Source of the DNA: Alphaproteobacteria bacterium
Lineage (GTDB): Bacteria; Pseudomonadota; Alphaproteobacteria; Sphingomonadales; Sphingomonadaceae
DNA length: 64,000 nt
Reading direction: 5' to 3'
NCBI GenBank assembly: GCA_018970445.1
Contig: JAGWWF010000012.1
Location: forward strand, 1-64,000
Shown here: positions 16,229 to 25,675 of the stretch, piece by piece
Numbering within the stretch: the first letter of the stretch is position 1
Layout: each line of letters begins with the position of its first letter
Position numbers and translations under genes: made by a program
The notes under the pieces: generated by a model
Database searches by the model: none
Seen by the model: only the letters and a program-made list of their open reading frames with translations
What the model was told of the DNA's origin: nothing

Positions 16229-18241
16229 ATGGCGTTTGCGCACAAGGCGATCTTGCCGTGGCGGCAGGTGCATCTGGATTTTCACACGCCGGCGGCTGCC
16301 GGCACCATTGCGGCCGGGTTTGACGCCGATGCATTTGCGCAAACCATAGTCGATGCCGACGTCCAATCCGTGGTGTTGTTCGGCAAATGCCACCACGGCT
16401 GGTCATATTATGACAGCAAGGTCGGCCAGCGGCATCCAGGCCTCGATTTTGATTTGCTGGATGCCCAAGTGGCCGCCCTGAAGCGCCGGAGCGTGGAAAC
16501 CGTTCTTTACCTGTCCGTCGGCTGGGATGAGCGCAATGCGCATGCTCACCTCGATTGGCGTCAGGTGGGGGCTGACGGGCAGTTTTTCTGCCTGTTGGGC
16601 AACCATATCGAGGCATCTTGGAAATACATGTGCCTGGGCACGCCCTACCTCGACCATGTGGTGGCCCAGGTCAGCGAATTGCTGGACCGTTATCCGGATG
16701 CCGACGGTCTGTGGCTGGACATCATCAAGCAGGAGCCATGCGCCTGTGTGCATTGCCAGGAGGCCATGACAGCCGCCGGGCTGGACTGGATGGACCCGGC
16801 GCATCGCCTGCGCCAACGCCAGACGGTGCTGGACCGCTATTTCACCGCCATCGACGCGGCGGTTGGCGACCGGGCCATTTCACTTTTCCACAACACGTCG
16901 ATGGTGCCGCGTGGGGACAGGCGCTTCTTTTCGTACCAGAGCCATGTCGAGATCGAGGCGCTGCCAACCGGGGGCTGGGGTTATGACCATCTGCCCATTT
17001 CGGCCCGCTATGGCGAAACTCTGGGGCTGGACCGGATTGGCGTCACCGCACGCTTCCACCTCATCTGGGGCGAATTGGGATCTTACAAGCACCCGGATGC
17101 CTTGCGCTATGAAACGGGAGCCATGCTGGCCAATGGCACCAAGCTGTGCATTGGCGATCAGCTGGATGCCAATGGCGTTCTGGATGCGTCGGCCTGGAAG
17201 CTGATGGGCACCATCTTTGCCGAAGCCAAAGCCAAGCAGCCATGGTGCGAAGGTTCCATCGGCATGGCCGACATCGGCATTCTGTCCAGCGTAGGTGTCC
17301 GCCAGCCGGGTGCGATCAGCCGCGAGGCACGGCATTGCCCGGAAGATGAAGGCGCCGCGCGCATCCTGGCGGAGGGCCATTTCCTGTTTGACGTTATCGA
17401 CACCGAGGCTGACTTCGGCCGCTATCGCTTGCTGGTCCTGCCCGACAAGGTTCGGCTTGGCCCCGAGCTTGCCGCAAGGCTGCAAGCCTATGCTGATCGC
17501 GGCGGCTGCATCCTGCTGACGGGCGAAAGCGGCCTGGCACCCTCCGGCGTCCAGCCCATGCTCGACACAGGTGCGGACTGCCTTGGGCCCGCCGTGTCGG
17601 ACCCGCGCTATGTGTTGCTGCGAGAGGACTTGCGCCCGGACTGGGCAACGGACCGGCCATTCGTGATCATGGCGCCCTCACTGGCCATCACTGCGCGGGC
17701 TGACGGCCAGTCGCTGGGCGACAGCTTTGATGCCCTGTTCAACCGCCGGCCACAGCATTTTTATGGCCATGTGCATGCGCCGCCTCAGGCAGCGCCATCG
17801 GGTCTGGCAGCCGGCGTGCGCAAGGGCGGAATCTGCTGGCTGCCGTTTCCGCTGTTCACCCTTTATCGTGCCATGGGCCACGCCACGATCCGGCATTTCG
17901 TGACCGCCACGATCAGGGACATGCTGGGCCAACCGCTGATTGCCGCCAGCGGCCTGCCGCCGACCGCCACACTGAACCTGCGGGCACAGCCAGCCGAAGG
18001 CCGCCATGTGCTGCATCTTCTGCATGGCGAACGCCGGCTGAAAGGCAGCTATGTGTTGGGGCAGATCGAGGTGGTTGACGCCTTGCCGAGCATCGGGCCG
18101 GTTGACCTGGCGGTTGCCATGCCAGTTGCACGTGCGCGGCTGGTGCCACAGGGCGACGAGCTGGCGGTCAGTCAGGCGGACGGGATAGCGCACGTGCATG
18201 TGCCCCGCTTCGCCGGGCACCAGATGATCGAGATCAGCTAG
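16229..18241 (+). CDS. Putative alpha-L-fucosidase/beta-galactosidase-type hydrolase (GH151-like) with trimerisation-type domain
   Basis: ATG 16229 follows AGGGAGG. The 670-residue protein has no signal peptide, so it is cytoplasmic. Its N terminus (HLDFHTP, then VVLFGKCHHGWSYYDSKVG) resembles the TIM-barrel start of GH151/GH29-related fucosidases. Further landmarks are DGLWLDIIKQEPCACVHC and SYQSHVEIEALPTGGWGYDH. From about residue 390 there is a class I glutamine-amidotransferase-like, beta-galactosidase-trimerisation-type domain (LLVLPDKVRLGPELAARLQAYADRGG...). Function as a glycosidase on an imported glycan fragment is likely; fucosidase specificity is only suggested. It shares the operator with the 2-oxoacid dehydrogenase operon and overlaps the convergent NTF2-like gene by 8 bases. 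Confidence 0.7.
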   Translation: MAFAHKAILPWRQVHLDFHTPAAAGTIAAGFDADAFAQTIVDADVQSVVLFGKCHHGWSYYDSKVGQRHPGLDFDLLDAQVAALKRRSVETVLYLSVGWDERNAHAHLDWRQVGADGQFFCLLGNHIEASWKYMCLGTPYLDHVVAQVSELLDRYPDADGLWLDIIKQEPCACVHCQEAMTAAGLDWMDPAHRLRQRQTVLDRYFTAIDAAVGDRAISLFHNTSMVPRGDRRFFSYQSHVEIEALPTGGWGYDHLPISARYGETLGLDRIGVTARFHLIWGELGSYKHPDALRYETGAMLANGTKLCIGDQLDANGVLDASAWKLMGTIFAEAKAKQPWCEGSIGMADIGILSSVGVRQPGAISREARHCPEDEGAARILAEGHFLFDVIDTEADFGRYRLLVLPDKVRLGPELAARLQAYADRGGCILLTGESGLAPSGVQPMLDTGADCLGPAVSDPRYVLLREDLRPDWATDRPFVIMAPSLAITARADGQSLGDSFDALFNRRPQHFYGHVHAPPQAAPSGLAAGVRKGGICWLPFPLFTLYRAMGHATIRHFVTATIRDMLGQPLIAASGLPPTATLNLRAQPAEGRHVLHLLHGERRLKGSYVLGQIEVVDALPSIGPVDLAVAMPVARARLVPQGDELAVSQADGIAHVHVPRFAGHQMIEIS

Positions 18242-18614
18242 CGCGCAGGATTTCGGCCAGATTCTCATCTTCCAGCCGGATGCACCACCCGCCGTCCACC
18301 AGCAGCAGCAGGCCGGTGTACGAGATCAGCTCCTGCTGGCCGCAGGGCCGATCCCACTGGAATTGCCCCACGGCCAGTACCGCGCCCGGCCCGGCGGCCT
18401 CAAGCTGCAGCCCTTGCCAGGCAAAATGCACCGGCGGCTGCCAGGCGCCGCCCAGATAGCGGTCAGCGAGCTGGGCATGGGTCAGCAGCACCGGTTGGCC
18501 CCTGCGCACCAGCCAGGCGCCCTGCGGGTGATAACGGGCCAGAATGGCCTGCCTGTCGCCGGCATTGAGCTCGTTGGCATAGGCATCGAACCAGGCCTGA
18601 ATGTCGCTTGTCAT
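18234..18614 (-). CDS. SnoaL/NTF2-like small protein
   Basis: ATG 18614 overlaps the stop of the M81 peptidase gene (ATGA), giving 126 residues. The sequence (DIQAWFDAYANELNAGDRQAILARYHPQGAWLV..., ending in a beta-rich WCIRLEDENLAEIL) fits the cone-shaped NTF2-like fold of SnoaL/ketosteroid-isomerase relatives. Such proteins are small isomerases, hydrolases or ligand binders. It is the last gene of the DppA-hydrolase-M81 operon. No catalytic residue can be assigned with confidence. Confidence 0.7.
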   Translation of the reverse strand: MTSDIQAWFDAYANELNAGDRQAILARYHPQGAWLVRRGQPVLLTHAQLADRYLGGAWQPPVHFAWQGLQLEAAGPGAVLAVGQFQWDRPCGQQELISYTGLLLLVDGGWCIRLEDENLAEILRAS

Positions 18615-20068
18615 GGGTCCAGGGGCCATATCGGGCGGGTGATGTGGCGGTAGGGCAGCCGGCCGGGATCATGGTCCAGCACGCCGGGGGCATCCACGAT
18701 CAGGATGTCGGCCGCAATGGCGCGGAAGGCAGCATAGAAATGCTGCGAGGATTTGACCAGCAACACCCGCCGTGCCGCCGGGTCGATGCCCAATCGCGAA
18801 AAGGCTTCCGGCGCAAAGCATTGCGTGCGCAGCGTGCTTACCACCAGATACCAGTCCAGTGCCGGCACATGCAGCCCGGCCGCCTTGCCCATTGGCCATT
18901 CGCGGCCTGAGAATGGAACGCTGGCCTGGTCTGATGTGGCCAGCACATCCACTTCCAGATCAAGTGGCCGGCCCGACAGGCTGCAGGCCTTGCCGCCCAC
19001 GCGCAGCGCAAGCCGCGCCCTGGGGCCAGCGGCCAGCGCCAGTTCGGTCGCCACCGGATCCCATATGATTCCGGCGGCAAGGTTGCCAACCCCGGCATCT
19101 GCCAGGGCTTCCAGCAGCCAGGTCGCATCAGATGGCGCGCCGCCGCCCGGATTGTCGGCGGTGTCGGCCAGCAGCAATGGCGGCGTGGAAACGGCGGCGG
19201 CGCGCGCCACCGCCGCCTGCATTGGCACCAGCGGCGCATGGGTGGTGCCGGCCAGCGCCCGCAGTTGCGCACCGATCTCGCGCGCGATGCGCCTTGCGCT
19301 GGCGGCATCGCCGTTGGTGGTGACCAGGATGCGGGCGCTGGTATCCGGCGTGTCAGCCCAGACAAAGCCGTGGACGATGGAAATGTCGAGCGCCTCGCCA
19401 GCCGTTTCCCGCGCCCTGAGATCGGCCACCAACGCCTGCATCGGGCCATGCATGGTGTGATAGACCGAGATCATCCGGCAATCATGCACGGCCTTTGCGG
19501 GCGTGATCTCCCCCCGCAGTATCGCCATCGCCAGATCGATCAGCCGCTCCGCGCAATCGGCAATGTCAGTGTGCGGATATTCCTTGTAACAGATGAGTAA
19601 GTCGGCTGCTTCCACCATGGCGGCCGACAGGGTGCCATGGCTGTCGAACAGCACAGCAATGCGCGCCCGCGGGCCGATCAGCTGGCGCACACGCATGATG
19701 AGGTCGCCATCGCAATCCGGCAGGCCATGGGCGCTCATTGCGCCATGCAGGCCCAGCACGACCAGATCGACATTGCCAGCGCTGGCCAGATCGGCCAGCA
19801 ATTCGCCAGCCAGCGCTTCATAGGTCGCGCGGGTCAGCAGGCCACCAGGCTGGGCGGCCGCCACCATGCCTTCAGACAGGCTGATCTGGCCGGCGGCTTG
19901 CAACCGGCGCAACGGCACCAGCGGGGCGGCGATCAACGGCACGTCATCGCCCAACGCGCCGGCTTGATGGTGGCAGAGCGCGGCAAAATCGTGCCGCCCA
20001 GTGGCCAATGGCGAAAAGGCGTTCACTTCGACACCAAAGGCCGCAGCAAAGACGTGAGGGACGCCCAT
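18611..20068 (-). CDS. MlrC-like M81 family metallopeptidase (first copy)
   Basis: The 485-residue protein belongs to the M81 (microcystinase C) family. Zinc-ligand residues are conserved: Asp142-x-His144 in FDSHGT and His166 in KEYPHTD. The 22-residue spacing between the two histidines equals that of characterised MlrC (His169 to His191). Other family blocks are VVLGLHGAM, DCDGDL, HDCRMISVYHT, LLLADTADNPGGGAPSD and KSSQHFYAAFR. MlrC cleaves small linear peptides that contain D-amino acids and Adda; most M81 relatives have unknown substrates. No signal peptide is present, so it acts in the cytoplasm. It sits between a beta-lactamase-fold hydrolase and an NTF2-like gene, behind a peptide-binding protein gene. 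Confidence 0.9.
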   Translation of the reverse strand: MGVPHVFAAAFGVEVNAFSPLATGRHDFAALCHHQAGALGDDVPLIAAPLVPLRRLQAAGQISLSEGMVAAAQPGGLLTRATYEALAGELLADLASAGNVDLVVLGLHGAMSAHGLPDCDGDLIMRVRQLIGPRARIAVLFDSHGTLSAAMVEAADLLICYKEYPHTDIADCAERLIDLAMAILRGEITPAKAVHDCRMISVYHTMHGPMQALVADLRARETAGEALDISIVHGFVWADTPDTSARILVTTNGDAASARRIAREIGAQLRALAGTTHAPLVPMQAAVARAAAVSTPPLLLADTADNPGGGAPSDATWLLEALADAGVGNLAAGIIWDPVATELALAAGPRARLALRVGGKACSLSGRPLDLEVDVLATSDQASVPFSGREWPMGKAAGLHVPALDWYLVVSTLRTQCFAPEAFSRLGIDPAARRVLLVKSSQHFYAAFRAIAADILIVDAPGVLDHDPGRLPYRHITRPIWPLDP

Positions 20069-21369
20069 TAGCCCGCCCGCCGGAACAGCCGGCCACGAAA
20101 CGCCAGGAATTCCGCTCCCTCAGCATCGGTGTGCAGCTGCTGGATGGTGGGAATGGCCGAACCGGGGAGTAGCGTTGCAAACGCGCCCTGGCCAAGCGGA
20201 TGCAGGATCACCTCATAACTTTCGGTCTGGTCGCCTGCATCAGCTGCAGGCCTGAAACAAAGGCACGCGCCGCCATCCATGGGCGACACCTGGATGTGAT
20301 ATCGCGGTGCCTGCCAATCGCCTGAAATGCGCGCGATTTCAGCCCGACGTTCCGGTCCGGCAAGGCCTGGCCCGGCAGGATCGGGAGGCGCGGGCACGGT
20401 GCAATCGGCCAGGGCCAGCAGCAGTGGCGACAGCACGCTGTGGGCGATCAGCCGGGCATCACCACCGGCAAGCATCAGCGCCACGCCCACCTTTCGGCCA
20501 GGGGCCATCCGCAGGAAACTGGCTTGCCCCGGCACCGCGCCATCATGGCCCCAAAGCGCCGCATCCGCACTGAAACGCATCAGCCCCGGTCCGAAGCCAA
20601 GCGCGAAGCTGGGGGATGGTGACGGCACTTCCGGGGCGCTCATCACCTGGAACAGGCCAAGCCCTGCCGGCGGCGGCTCCCATAGCGCCTCTGCCCAGGC
20701 CACCAGATCAGCGGCACTGGCATAGGGCGTTGCCCCTGCCGGTCCGAGCGCCCGCAAGGCCGGGCTGCCAGCCGGAATCTTGTCACCTGCCGTGATCATC
20801 ACCTCTGGCCCGGTTGCCTCGCGCCGCGCCATTGTGCTTTGCAGCCCCAGGGGGCCTGCCAGCACCTCGCGAAACAATGTCTCCCAGTCATGGCCGAAGG
20901 CCACTTCCGCCAGCCGCGCCGCCAGCACGATGCCGGCATTGCAATAAGAGGTCAGCGTGCCCGGCGGCACCGTCTGCTCGGCCATGGCGAGCCGCGCCAC
21001 ATGACGGGCCACGGCATCCGGCGCGCAACCCTCGTCATCGAAGATATCGCCAAAAAAGCCGCCCTGATGGGTCAGCAGATGCCGGGCGGTGAGGCGTGCC
21101 GCAGCCGTCTGATCGGCCAGCCTGAGATCTGGCAGCCAATGGGCAACCGGCCTGTCAAGATCAAGCCTGCCCGCCCTCACGGCCAGATGCACCAGCGCTG
21201 CCGTGAAGCTCTTGGCGATCGAGCCCATGCGAAACGGCAGTGCCTGCGTGGCGGCGCCAAAGGCAACCGTGACGGTTTCGCCACCGGCCCGCACCGCCAG
21301 GCTGGCCGCATCGGCACCGCCGGCCCGGCAGGCAGCAGTCAGCAGGGATTGCAGGGCGGCTGGGGTCAT
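20068..21369 (-). CDS. Serine hydrolase, beta-lactamase class C fold (no signal peptide)
   Basis: The 433-residue protein has SIAK (Ser50-Lys53), YCN (Tyr142-Asn144) and a GHDGAVPG motif, the three active-site elements of the class C beta-lactamase/DD-peptidase/esterase fold. Unlike the two other copies in the window, it lacks a recognisable signal peptide and C-terminal membrane helices, so it probably works in the cytoplasm. Its start overlaps the DppA-like stop (ATGA), and its TAA overlaps the M81 start. That context suggests a peptidase or amidase step on imported peptides, comparable to MlrB in microcystin degraders. Confidence 0.85.
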   Translation of the reverse strand: MTPAALQSLLTAACRAGGADAASLAVRAGGETVTVAFGAATQALPFRMGSIAKSFTAALVHLAVRAGRLDLDRPVAHWLPDLRLADQTAAARLTARHLLTHQGGFFGDIFDDEGCAPDAVARHVARLAMAEQTVPPGTLTSYCNAGIVLAARLAEVAFGHDWETLFREVLAGPLGLQSTMARREATGPEVMITAGDKIPAGSPALRALGPAGATPYASAADLVAWAEALWEPPPAGLGLFQVMSAPEVPSPSPSFALGFGPGLMRFSADAALWGHDGAVPGQASFLRMAPGRKVGVALMLAGGDARLIAHSVLSPLLLALADCTVPAPPDPAGPGLAGPERRAEIARISGDWQAPRYHIQVSPMDGGACLCFRPAADAGDQTESYEVILHPLGQGAFATLLPGSAIPTIQQLHTDAEGAEFLAFRGRLFRRAG

Positions 21370-22910
21370 CGGGTGCGCCGCATCTGATTGACCGGCAGGT
21401 TGAGCGCATCCAGTGGATCGATGCGGATACCGGCAATGTCGCTGCGGGCGGCGATCGTCATCATCGTTTGCGACAGATAGACATAGGGCAGATCGGCATG
21501 CGTCAGCCGGGCGGCCTGTTCCAGCATGGCCTGGCGGCGTGCCGGCTGCATCTCGCGCTCCGCCAGGCGGATCAGTGCGGCAACCTTCAGGTTCCGGTAT
21601 CGCGCCGGGTTGGACACGCCGGCCCGGGCCGGCTCAAACCAGGCGTTCATGATGGCCGAAGGATCGTTGAAATCGATGACAGCACCTTGCAGCACAATAT
21701 CGTAACCGCCCCGCGCCATGCGATCGAGATAGGCTGGCACTGACAGCCGCTCGATCTTCAGGTCAACCCCGAGTGGCTTCACGGCAGCCTGCACATACTG
21801 CGCGATGGTATCGGTTTCTGGCGACACCCCCGGATAGATGAAGCGCAACGGCCTTGTCGGCCGCCGTGCCAGTGCGGCCAGGCGGCGGGCCAGCACCGGA
21901 TCATGCGCAACGCGCTGGCTGGCGGCATGGCCGGGCATGGATGGCGGCAGCGGCCCGGCAAAGGCCAGCGACGTGCCGCCTCGGATGTAACGGATGATGC
22001 CATCGGCATCGACGGCATGGGCAATCGCCTGGCGCAGGCGCAGGTCTGACAGGGCCGGGCTGGCCATGTTGAAGGCCAGATTGTTGAATGCCAGGATCGG
22101 CGCGCGGTGCAGCCTGACCGCACCCTGGCCGATCAGCCGCTTCTGTTCCTGGCTGGGCAACAGAAACGCTACATCGATCTCCCCCTTTTCCAATGCCAGC
22201 CGGCGGACTGTGGGGTCAGGCATTTCGCGATAGACGAGCCGGTCGAAGCCGTCGGCAGGCGGCGCCGGGTCTCCCGGCAAGGGCGTCCAGAAAGGTTGCG
22301 GCAGCAACACATGCACGCCGCGCTGGCTGCTGCCCTGCAGCTGGAACCGGCCCGATCCCGCCGTGTGGGTGGCCAGCCATTGGCTGCCCCAAGGGTCCGC
22401 CGGCAGCCGGTTGGCCACGGACGGATCGATGATGGACGTCATCCGGTCGCTCAGCAGGGCCAGCAGGGCCGGTGAAGGGTGACGCAGTCGCAAACGCACG
22501 GTGTCGGGGGCAACGGCCTCAACTTCGGCCAGCATGTCGCCCAACAGGCTGGCATTGCCGCGACCGATCGCCTGTAAGCGCCGCAGAGTGAAGGCGACGG
22601 CTGCAGCATCCACCGGACGGCCACTGGCAAACCGGCGCCCCGGCTGCAGGCGAAACGTCCACGCAAGGCCATCAACAGAGGTTGTCCAGCTGGTGGCCAG
22701 CATGCCCCTGTAGCCGCCATTCGTCGAGCATCGGGTGAGCGTTTCATAGGCGGCGCGCACGGCAAGCGTCTGGTCGACGGCAGGGGCGATGGCAAAGTCG
22801 AATGGGCCTGCACGCGTGCTGAGCCCGATGTGCAAGGGGCCAGCGCTTGCCGGGGCATGCAGCAGTGGCAACGCCAGGATCAGGGTGGCAAGAATGCCGG
22901 TGCGAACCAT
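21366..22910 (-). CDS. Peptide ABC transporter substrate-binding protein (SBP family 5, DppA/OppA-like)
   Basis: The 514-residue protein has a signal peptide (TLILALPLLHAPASAG). It shows the SBP_bac_5 layout: YETLTRC near the start, LATSWTTSVDGLAWTFRLQPGRRFASGRPVDAAAV as the lobe-I landmark (shown in parts: ATSW, DGLAWTFRLQPG, FASGRPV), and LRQAIAHAVDADGI in the second lobe. It would capture oligopeptides in the periplasm. It is transcribed divergently from the operon encoding the matching permeases and ATPases (25676-29053) and shares their operator. It is followed by a serine hydrolase and an MlrC-like peptidase in the same operon, tying peptide uptake to hydrolysis. Confidence 0.88.
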   Translation of the reverse strand: MVRTGILATLILALPLLHAPASAGPLHIGLSTRAGPFDFAIAPAVDQTLAVRAAYETLTRCSTNGGYRGMLATSWTTSVDGLAWTFRLQPGRRFASGRPVDAAAVAFTLRRLQAIGRGNASLLGDMLAEVEAVAPDTVRLRLRHPSPALLALLSDRMTSIIDPSVANRLPADPWGSQWLATHTAGSGRFQLQGSSQRGVHVLLPQPFWTPLPGDPAPPADGFDRLVYREMPDPTVRRLALEKGEIDVAFLLPSQEQKRLIGQGAVRLHRAPILAFNNLAFNMASPALSDLRLRQAIAHAVDADGIIRYIRGGTSLAFAGPLPPSMPGHAASQRVAHDPVLARRLAALARRPTRPLRFIYPGVSPETDTIAQYVQAAVKPLGVDLKIERLSVPAYLDRMARGGYDIVLQGAVIDFNDPSAIMNAWFEPARAGVSNPARYRNLKVAALIRLAEREMQPARRQAMLEQAARLTHADLPYVYLSQTMMTIAARSDIAGIRIDPLDALNLPVNQMRRTR

Positions 22911-22950
22911 TGGCCTTGCGTAGCGAAGGACAATCGTTATGGAAATAGTG

Positions 22951-22971
22951 TTTCGTATCGGAACCGATACG
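22951..22971. promoter_or_regulatory. Operator-like palindrome d (DppA / D-aminoacylase divergent promoter)
   Basis: TTTCGTATCGGAACC (22951-22965) matches the shared motif. It overlaps a second, perfect inverted repeat with arms CGTATCGG and CCGATACG (22954-22971). The site is 41 bases from the DppA start and 23 bases before the TTG start at 22988. Confidence 0.68.
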
Positions 22972-22987
22972 CTCCAGGGAGGTCGCT

Positions 22988-24424
22988 TTGCACGTCGACC
23001 AGATCATTGCCAATGCCTTGCTGGTTGATGGCACCGGCACGCCGCCCGCCACAGGTGCGGTGGCGCTGACCGGCGACCGGATCATGGGGGTTGGTGCGCT
23101 ACCGGGGTGGACGGCAGACGAGGTCATCGATGCCGCCGGGCTGGCACTGGCGCCGGGTTTCATCGACGCCCACACCCATGACGATGCTGCCTTGCTTGGC
23201 GGCGATCTGGCACCAAAGATCAGCCAGGGCGTCACCACGGTCGTGACCGGCAATTGCGGGGTCAGCCTGGCGCCCCTGCGACTGGCCCCAGGGGCCAGCC
23301 TGCCCGGGCCGCTGGACTGTATCGCTGATCCGGCCTGGTTCCGTTTTGACAGTTTTGCCGCCTGGACAGCAGCGTTGGCAGATGCCGGCACCACCACCAA
23401 TGTGGTGCCGCTGGTGGGCCATGGCACGTTGCGGGTGAAGGTGATGGACCGGATTGACCGGCCGGCCAGCGAGGGTGAGATCGTTCAGATGGAGGCGCTG
23501 GTGGACGAAGCCATGGCGGCCGGTGCCTTTGGCCTGTCCAGCGGTCTGTTCTATCCCCTCGCCGCCGCCGCCCCGGCCAGTGAAGTCACCCGGCTGGCAG
23601 TGCGCGCGGCGGCGCATGGCGGTGTTTACACCGCCCATATCCGTGATGAAGGCGACCATGTGATCGCAGCATTGGAAGAGGCCATAGGCATCGCCGCCGA
23701 TGCCGGCCTGCCGCTGATCCTGTCGCACCACAAGGTGTCTGGCCGCGCCAATCACGGCCGCAGCCGGGAAACCCTGGCCCTGATCGCAAGGGCTGCCACC
23801 CGCCAGCCGGTCTGGCTGGATGCCTATCCCTATGCGGCAGGCTCCACCATGCTGAATGAACGGTCATGTGCTGCATCAAGCCGGACTTTGGTGACCTGGT
23901 GTGCCAGCCGCCCCGAATTTGCCGGGCAGGACCTGGCCGATGTGGCCCGGACATTGGGCCTGAGCGAAGCGGAGGCCATTGCCGCTCTGCAGCCGGCCGG
24001 CGCCATCTATTTCATGATGGATGAAGCCGATGTGGAGCGCATCCTGTGTTGTCCTGAAACCATGATCGGCTCCGACGGCATTCCGGCCGATGCCCATCCG
24101 CATCCGCGCCTTTGGGGCAGCTTTGCGCGGGTGCTGGGCCATTATTCCCGGCAGCGCGGCCTGTTCTCACTGGAGGAGGCGGTTCGCCGCATGACGGCAT
24201 TGCCCGCCGCCCGCTTCCGCTTGGCCGACCGGGGCGTGCTGGCGGCGGGCGCCCATGCCGATCTGGTGCTGTTCGATCCCGATGCGGTGGCTGACAAGGC
24301 CACCTTCGCGGATCCATGCCAGCCCAGTGCCGGGATCCATTGGGTGATGGTCAATGGCGTCAGGGTCTGGGATCAGGGCAGCGCGACCGGGGCGCGTCCG
24401 GGCCGGATTGTGGTGCGGGCATGA
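22988..24424 (+). CDS. N-acyl-D-amino-acid deacylase (D-aminoacylase family amidohydrolase)
   Basis: The start is TTG 22988, with AGGGAGG five bases upstream. The 478-residue protein shows the D-aminoacylase pattern: beta-sandwich N-terminal strand, PGFIDAHTHDD (metal-site His62 and His64), the family hallmark GNCGVS, LVGHGTLR, and later YTAHIRDEGDH and LSHHKVSG. It hydrolyses N-acyl-D-amino acids to free D-amino acids. It heads the operon with the D-serine-dehydratase-like enzyme, the peptide transporter and the second MlrC-like peptidase. Its stop overlaps the next start as ATGA. Confidence 0.9.
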   Translation: MHVDQIIANALLVDGTGTPPATGAVALTGDRIMGVGALPGWTADEVIDAAGLALAPGFIDAHTHDDAALLGGDLAPKISQGVTTVVTGNCGVSLAPLRLAPGASLPGPLDCIADPAWFRFDSFAAWTAALADAGTTTNVVPLVGHGTLRVKVMDRIDRPASEGEIVQMEALVDEAMAAGAFGLSSGLFYPLAAAAPASEVTRLAVRAAAHGGVYTAHIRDEGDHVIAALEEAIGIAADAGLPLILSHHKVSGRANHGRSRETLALIARAATRQPVWLDAYPYAAGSTMLNERSCAASSRTLVTWCASRPEFAGQDLADVARTLGLSEAEAIAALQPAGAIYFMMDEADVERILCCPETMIGSDGIPADAHPHPRLWGSFARVLGHYSRQRGLFSLEEAVRRMTALPAARFRLADRGVLAAGAHADLVLFDPDAVADKATFADPCQPSAGIHWVMVNGVRVWDQGSATGARPGRIVVRA

Positions 24425-25665
24425 CGGTCGATCGCCTCCACAAGTCATTGCCGCCCTGGTTGGCACCGGGCAGCCCCCTTGGTGCCAGCGTTATCGATGG
24501 CGATCTGTTGTTTCCGGTAGCGGTGCTGCGCGAAACGGCGGTGGCACACAACCGCGCCTGGATGCGGGCCTTTCTGTCGGCAACCGGCACGGCCATTGCG
24601 CCGCATGGCAAGACGAGCATGAGCCCGGAACTGTTCGCCATGCAGATGGCCGACGGCGCCTGGGGCCTGACAGCGGCAACCGCCCATCATGTGCGGCTTT
24701 ATCACGACCTCGGCATCCGCCGCGTTATCCATGCCAACCAGCTGATTGGCCCGGCCGATATCCGGCTGGTGCTGGATCTGCTGGGCGCTGACCCGGATTT
24801 CAGCCTGTTCAGCCTGGTTGACAGCTTGGCCGCAGTGGCGCGGCTGGCGGCGGCGCACGCTGAGGCCGGCATTGCCCGGCCGCTATGCCTGTTGCTGGAA
24901 GTGGGTGCCCGTGGCGGCCGCACCGGCGTGCGGAGCCAGGCGGAAGGCTTGGCCGTGGCGCGGGCCGTGGCGGCCGCACCGGGGCTGGCCCTGTGTGGGG
25001 TCGAGCTTTTTGAAGGCGTGTTCCAGGGGCAGGCCGGCGCCGCCGAACGGATCGAGGCGATGCTGGACGATGTGGTGGCGCTGGCAGGCAGCGCGGATGC
25101 CGAAGGGCTGTTCACCGGCAACGAGATACTGCTCACCGGCGGCGGCTCGGCCTTTTTCGATCGTTGCGCTGCGCGGCTGGGCCCCACCGGCCTGTCACGC
25201 CCGGTGCGCACTGTCATCCGTTCCGGCTGTTACATCACGCATGATGACGGACTGTACCGTGGGCTGTTTGCCGATCTGGCCATCCGTGATCCTGCTGCTG
25301 CTGCGCTTGGGGCCGGCTTGCAGCCCGCACTGGAAATCTGGGCGCCCGTGCAGTCCGTGCCTGAGCCCGGTCGCGTGATCGCCGCCTTTGGCAAGCGCGA
25401 TGCTGGCCATGATGCCGGCCTGCCGTGCCCGCGTTTTCACTATCGGCCCGGTTTGCACTCAGCGCCGGTACCGATTGACGGGCAGCTCGCGACGGTGGGC
25501 CTGTTTGACCAGCATGCCATTCTGGAAGGGCCGCTCGACGTGTCGGTGGGGGATGTGCTGGGTTTTGGCATCTCGCATCCCTGCACCACGTTCGACCGCT
25601 GGCGTGCGCTGTTCCTGGTGGATGAGGCGCGACGGGTCACCGGCCATGTCAGCACGCTTTTCTAG
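24421..25665 (+). CDS. D-serine dehydratase-like (DSD1 family) PLP/zinc amino acid deaminase
   Basis: ATG 24421 overlaps the deacylase stop. The 414-residue protein has an alanine-racemase-type N-terminal barrel with the PLP lysine in APHGKTSMSP (Lys64). A DSD1 C-terminal domain contains the HPC zinc-ligand pair (His386, Cys388) before TTFDRW. Eukaryotic-type D-serine dehydratase and D-threo-3-hydroxyaspartate dehydratase share this zinc site; D-threonine aldolase is related. It would deaminate a D-hydroxy amino acid (D-serine, D-threonine or similar) released by the deacylase and peptidases. Exact substrate is uncertain. Confidence 0.87.
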   Translation: MTVDRLHKSLPPWLAPGSPLGASVIDGDLLFPVAVLRETAVAHNRAWMRAFLSATGTAIAPHGKTSMSPELFAMQMADGAWGLTAATAHHVRLYHDLGIRRVIHANQLIGPADIRLVLDLLGADPDFSLFSLVDSLAAVARLAAAHAEAGIARPLCLLLEVGARGGRTGVRSQAEGLAVARAVAAAPGLALCGVELFEGVFQGQAGAAERIEAMLDDVVALAGSADAEGLFTGNEILLTGGGSAFFDRCAARLGPTGLSRPVRTVIRSGCYITHDDGLYRGLFADLAIRDPAAAALGAGLQPALEIWAPVQSVPEPGRVIAAFGKRDAGHDAGLPCPRFHYRPGLHSAPVPIDGQLATVGLFDQHAILEGPLDVSVGDVLGFGISHPCTTFDRWRALFLVDEARRVTGHVSTLF

Positions 25666-25675
25666 GCCGATCCGA

